Translations under genes and position numbers: made by a program | Shown here: positions 61,776-64,000 of the stretch, piece after piece | Layout: each line of letters starts with the position of its first letter | Position numbering within the stretch: the first letter of the stretch is position 1 | Notes under the pieces: model-generated | The model's input: only the letters and a program-made list of their open reading frames with translations | Told to the model about the DNA's origin: nothing | Database searches by the model: none | Assembly: GCA_050258815.1 (NCBI GenBank) | Contig: JBLMZM010000290.1 | Span: 10,873-74,872 of the forward strand | From: JAAXKN01 sp050258815 | GTDB taxonomy: Bacteria > Bacteroidota > Ignavibacteria > Ignavibacteriales > SURF-24 | DNA: 64,000 bases | Direction: 5' to 3'

Positions 61776-61847
61776 ACAATTATTCGCTGTAAACCATTAA
61801 TTTTTATAATAAGAAAATTCCGGAGGGGTTAGTCTCAGTTTCCGGTA

Positions 61848-62366
61848 TTAATGTCTGACCGGGTCCTGCTGTAAATAAGATTTATCCTGAAAATCCCTGC
61901 CTCGTGTACCAGAAATGATTTTCTGAATCTCCATTAAGGCATTTATCAAATTTTCAGGACGCGGAGGACAACCTGCAGTATAAACATCCACGGGTAAAAA
62001 CTGGTCAATCCCCTGGACAACAGAGTATGAGCGGTACATTCCACCGGTTGAAGTACATGCACCCATTGCTATCACCCATTTTGGATCCGGCATCTGGTCG
62101 TAAATTTTCCTTACAACTTTAGCCATTTTATAGGTTACTGTACCGGCAACAATCATCAGATCAGACTGGCGGGGTGAGAACCGCATTACCTCAGATCCAA
62201 ACCTTGACAGATCATATTTGGGATCTACTGCTGCCATCATTTCAATTGCACAACAGGAAATTCCCATAGGCATCGGCCATACTGAATTTTTTCTTGCCCA
62301 GGCAATTACTTCGTCTATTTTTGTAGTTATAAATCCATCTGAAGTTAATTTAGCTTCTAATCCCAT
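61848..62366 (-). CDS. nuoB: NADH-quinone oxidoreductase subunit B
   Basis: 172 aa. It carries cluster N2, the last iron-sulfur centre before quinone. Ligands lie in ISCCAIEMMA, GACTSTGGMY and TAGCPPRPE. It overlaps nuoA by ten bases. Confidence 0.95.
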   Translation of the reverse strand: MGLEAKLTSDGFITTKIDEVIAWARKNSVWPMPMGISCCAIEMMAAVDPKYDLSRFGSEVMRFSPRQSDLMIVAGTVTYKMAKVVRKIYDQMPDPKWVIAMGACTSTGGMYRSYSVVQGIDQFLPVDVYTAGCPPRPENLINALMEIQKIISGTRGRDFQDKSYLQQDPVRH

Positions 62367-62725
62367 TTTAATCCACCTTTCTTATAAACATACAAGTAAC
62401 CCAGTTCCAGGACTACCAGAAATATTAACATCGGAACTAATGCCTGAATTCCATTTTCAGACAACATTTTCTTAAATTCAACACCCCATGGATAGATAAA
62501 AATAACTTCTATGTCGAAAATGATGAATAGCATTGCAACCAGGTAGTATTTAATGGAAATTCTCTCTCTGACAGTACCGACAGGTTTCATACCGCTTTCA
62601 TACGTAGATAATTTTTCCGGATTGGGCCTTTGTGGACCAAACAACTTTGAAGAAACTATTACGCCAATACCGAAAACAACGGCAAAACCTATAACCATAA
62701 ATATGGGTATATATTGTTCAATCAT
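62357..62725 (-). CDS. nuoA: NADH-quinone oxidoreductase subunit A
   Basis: 122 aa with three transmembrane helices. The loop KLSTYESGMKPVG and FIIFDIEVIFIYPWG are diagnostic. It is the first gene of the cluster, and its 3' end overlaps nuoB. The 270 bases upstream contain the perfect hairpin at 62862-62903. Confidence 0.95.
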   Translation of the reverse strand: MIEQYIPIFMVIGFAVVFGIGVIVSSKLFGPQRPNPEKLSTYESGMKPVGTVRERISIKYYLVAMLFIIFDIEVIFIYPWGVEFKKMLSENGIQALVPMLIFLVVLELGYLYVYKKGGLKWD

Positions 62726-62861
62726 TTCTATTTGTCATTTTTGTTAAGTGTCAAATTTATCTAAAATATGCAATAATGTCAATTTTATGAATTACCTCCT
62801 CTGTGAAATATTTTCAGTATTATAAATTATTATTATATAAACACTTTCGGATAATATGCAG

Positions 62862-62903
62862 GCTCCCCCAATGGCAATATAGTTGCCATTGGGGGAGCTT
62901 TTT
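62862..62903 (+). terminator. Long perfect hairpin with T run, upstream of nuoA
   Basis: A perfect 16-bp stem (GCTCCCCCAATGGCAA and its complement) with a 5-base loop and TTTTT on the plus strand. No plus-strand gene lies upstream for it to terminate. On the minus strand it sits between the cytochrome gene stop (62999) and nuoA, without a T run. It may limit antisense transcription or act as a processing signal. Confidence 0.6.
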
Positions 62904-62998
62904 CCCAGGTTATGATTATCTTGTAATATTGGATAATACAGCGCAATCCTTCCTAAGGCTGGAATTTGAGCAGATATATTGCCAGTTATACTTTTCTG

Positions 62999-63931
62999 CT
63001 ACTTTTCTTTGTAAGTTTTCATAATGTATTCTGCTATGGCTTCTACCTCCTTAGGCTTTAATCCCTGATTGGGCATGGGTGGGAATGCCGGGTTCTTCTT
63101 TGTAGGATTCGAAATAAATGCGATAAGCTGGTCCCTGTGTCCCTCATACTTTGGCAATACATCTTTATATGCCGGTCCAACAAGCTTGCTGTCGAAACGG
63201 TGACATGCCGAGCATCTTCCGTCAAAAATCTCTTTACCGCTGATAACAGGACCCTTTCCTTCTTTTTCTCTGGCCTGTGCTGTGATCCTGTCGTAATTTG
63301 CAACCAGTATTACCTCCTGCTTCTGTATTGCATAGCTGAAGGCTACCTGATCGTTGATAACAAAAAACACAAACAGGACTATTATCAGGTAGAAAACATA
63401 TCCGCTGTAATTAATAGCCGGTTGCTTTAACATCCTGAAATATAAATGGCTCAGTGCGAAAAGTATGAAAAGAATGAGCAGTGAAAGCATAAAAAATGCA
63501 TCAGACAGAGCATTGCTGGGTGTCATAATAAGCCCTGTCAAAATAAATAAGGGCAGTAATACGACAGTAATCATTCCGGAGATCAGGCTAAATCTTCTGG
63601 CAAATGTATAATATTCCGGGTCAGTATCAGCAATATGGTTTACGAATAAATAATACAGTAATGCCCCACTGGTTATTGTAAGAGAAGCTATCACAAAAAA
63701 CAAAAACTTTACTATCACATTTAAGGAGAATAAAAGGAAGAAAATTGATCTGTTTTCTGACCAGGCAACCGTATCAAATGATAATTGAATACTGGCGATA
63801 ACCAGATATGAAGCCACAAATAACAGAATAACACCCCAGATCCCTGTTTTTCTCTGTGTCCTTAAATTTCTCTCCCTGAAAGCAGCAACTTCACCTGATT
63901 CTGCTTCGCTGTCGCCGGTTTGTGCGTTCAT
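62999..63931 (-). CDS. Membrane-bound c-type cytochrome
   Basis: About 310 aa. A short charged N terminus is followed by six or so transmembrane helices (about 30-230) and a C-terminal class I cytochrome c domain with heme motif CSACH and a likely axial Met in FPPMPNQGL. The ATG at 63931 is preferred; AGGAAA lies ten bases upstream. The same frame stays open to the window edge, while another frame (63936-64000) could be the tail of a membrane protein gene stopping just before it. It probably passes electrons in the respiratory chain, as its place next to nuo suggests. Confidence 0.75.
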   Translation of the reverse strand: MNAQTGDSEAESGEVAAFRERNLRTQRKTGIWGVILLFVASYLVIASIQLSFDTVAWSENRSIFFLLFSLNVIVKFLFFVIASLTITSGALLYYLFVNHIADTDPEYYTFARRFSLISGMITVVLLPLFILTGLIMTPSNALSDAFFMLSLLILFILFALSHLYFRMLKQPAINYSGYVFYLIIVLFVFFVINDQVAFSYAIQKQEVILVANYDRITAQAREKEGKGPVISGKEIFDGRCSACHRFDSKLVGPAYKDVLPKYEGHRDQLIAFISNPTKKNPAFPPMPNQGLKPKEVEAIAEYIMKTYKEK

Positions 63932-64000
63932 TTCCTCAGTCTTTCCTTTGCCCAATAAAAGGTCCAGGGTAAAGGTATAACGATAAGAATACACTAACAG

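Noticed and set aside
1..64000. Mobile elements, integrase genes, prophage or defence islands
   Set aside because: No transposase, integrase, terminal repeats or defence genes were seen. The lone helicase has no defence-type neighbours.

Overview
The 64 kb window is a chromosomal segment from a free-living Gram-negative bacterium with about 40% GC. It carries no rRNA, CRISPR array, prophage or insertion sequence. Several features point to the Bacteroidota/Chlorobiota/Ignavibacteriota group: a TonB-type energy transducer, SPOR and HU-like envelope genes, DUF4252 genes beside an ECF sigma factor, a eukaryote-like 6-pyruvoyl-tetrahydropterin synthase with a Chlorobium-like sepiapterin reductase, and a glutaminyl-tRNA synthetase next to GltX. 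Ignavibacteria is my best guess. This is inferred from gene content and memory of the families; no search was run.

Layout. 1-3.1 kb (+): the end of gltX, then glnS. 3.1-21.9 kb (mainly -): a CorC-like protein, a UbiA prenyltransferase, a B12-dependent acyl-CoA mutase large subunit, mutL, folA, thyA, glycerate kinase, a HIT hydrolase, an EF-G paralogue, two small envelope-associated genes, icd, a flippase-like membrane protein, maf, a SpoIID lipoprotein, a YitT protein and an acidic-tailed protein. 22-30 kb: a PflX-like radical SAM protein, a WxxGRY-repeat protein, a Pif1/RecD-like helicase, tRNA-Gln(CTG), a short orphan transcription unit, a beta-propeller protein, rpmB and three small membrane proteins. 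30.3-38.7 kb (-): an envelope gene cluster of DUF92, a giant TPR protein, an outer-membrane barrel, an HU-like/SPOR protein and TonB. 38.8-44 kb (+): a persulfide dioxygenase-rhodanese fusion with a TauE exporter, then a soluble PAS/GAF histidine kinase. 44.1-51.1 kb: a ferritin-VIT1 fusion, a small acidic protein, an ECF sigma operon, two YtxH paralogues and two envelope proteins. 51.2-54.5 kb (-): a pterin operon (PTPS, FolE, two SDRs), a peroxiredoxin and a dodecin. 54.7-57.5 kb (+): fur-feoA-feoB. 57.6-64 kb (-): rnhA, nuoA-F and a membrane-bound cytochrome c.

How the genes fit together. The folA/thyA pair and mutL serve nucleotide supply and repair. The PTPS-FolE-SDR-SDR operon has every step needed to make tetrahydrobiopterin from GTP. 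The dioxygenase-rhodanese/TauE pair oxidises sulfane sulfur and exports the product. Fur-FeoA-FeoB and the ferritin-VIT1 protein handle iron. NuoA-F form the input and core part of complex I, but the membrane arm and NuoG/I are not in this cluster.

Most interesting points. (1) The mutase has the Phe/Gln active-site pair of isobutyryl-CoA mutase instead of the Tyr/Arg pair of methylmalonyl-CoA mutase. (2) The helicase carries a tandemly duplicated C-terminal domain I cannot name. (3) An orphan promoter-operator-hairpin-terminator unit lies at about 27.34-27.56 kb. (4) A complete biopterin operon is present. Start codons were revised in several places using Shine-Dalgarno position, terminators and family boundaries.
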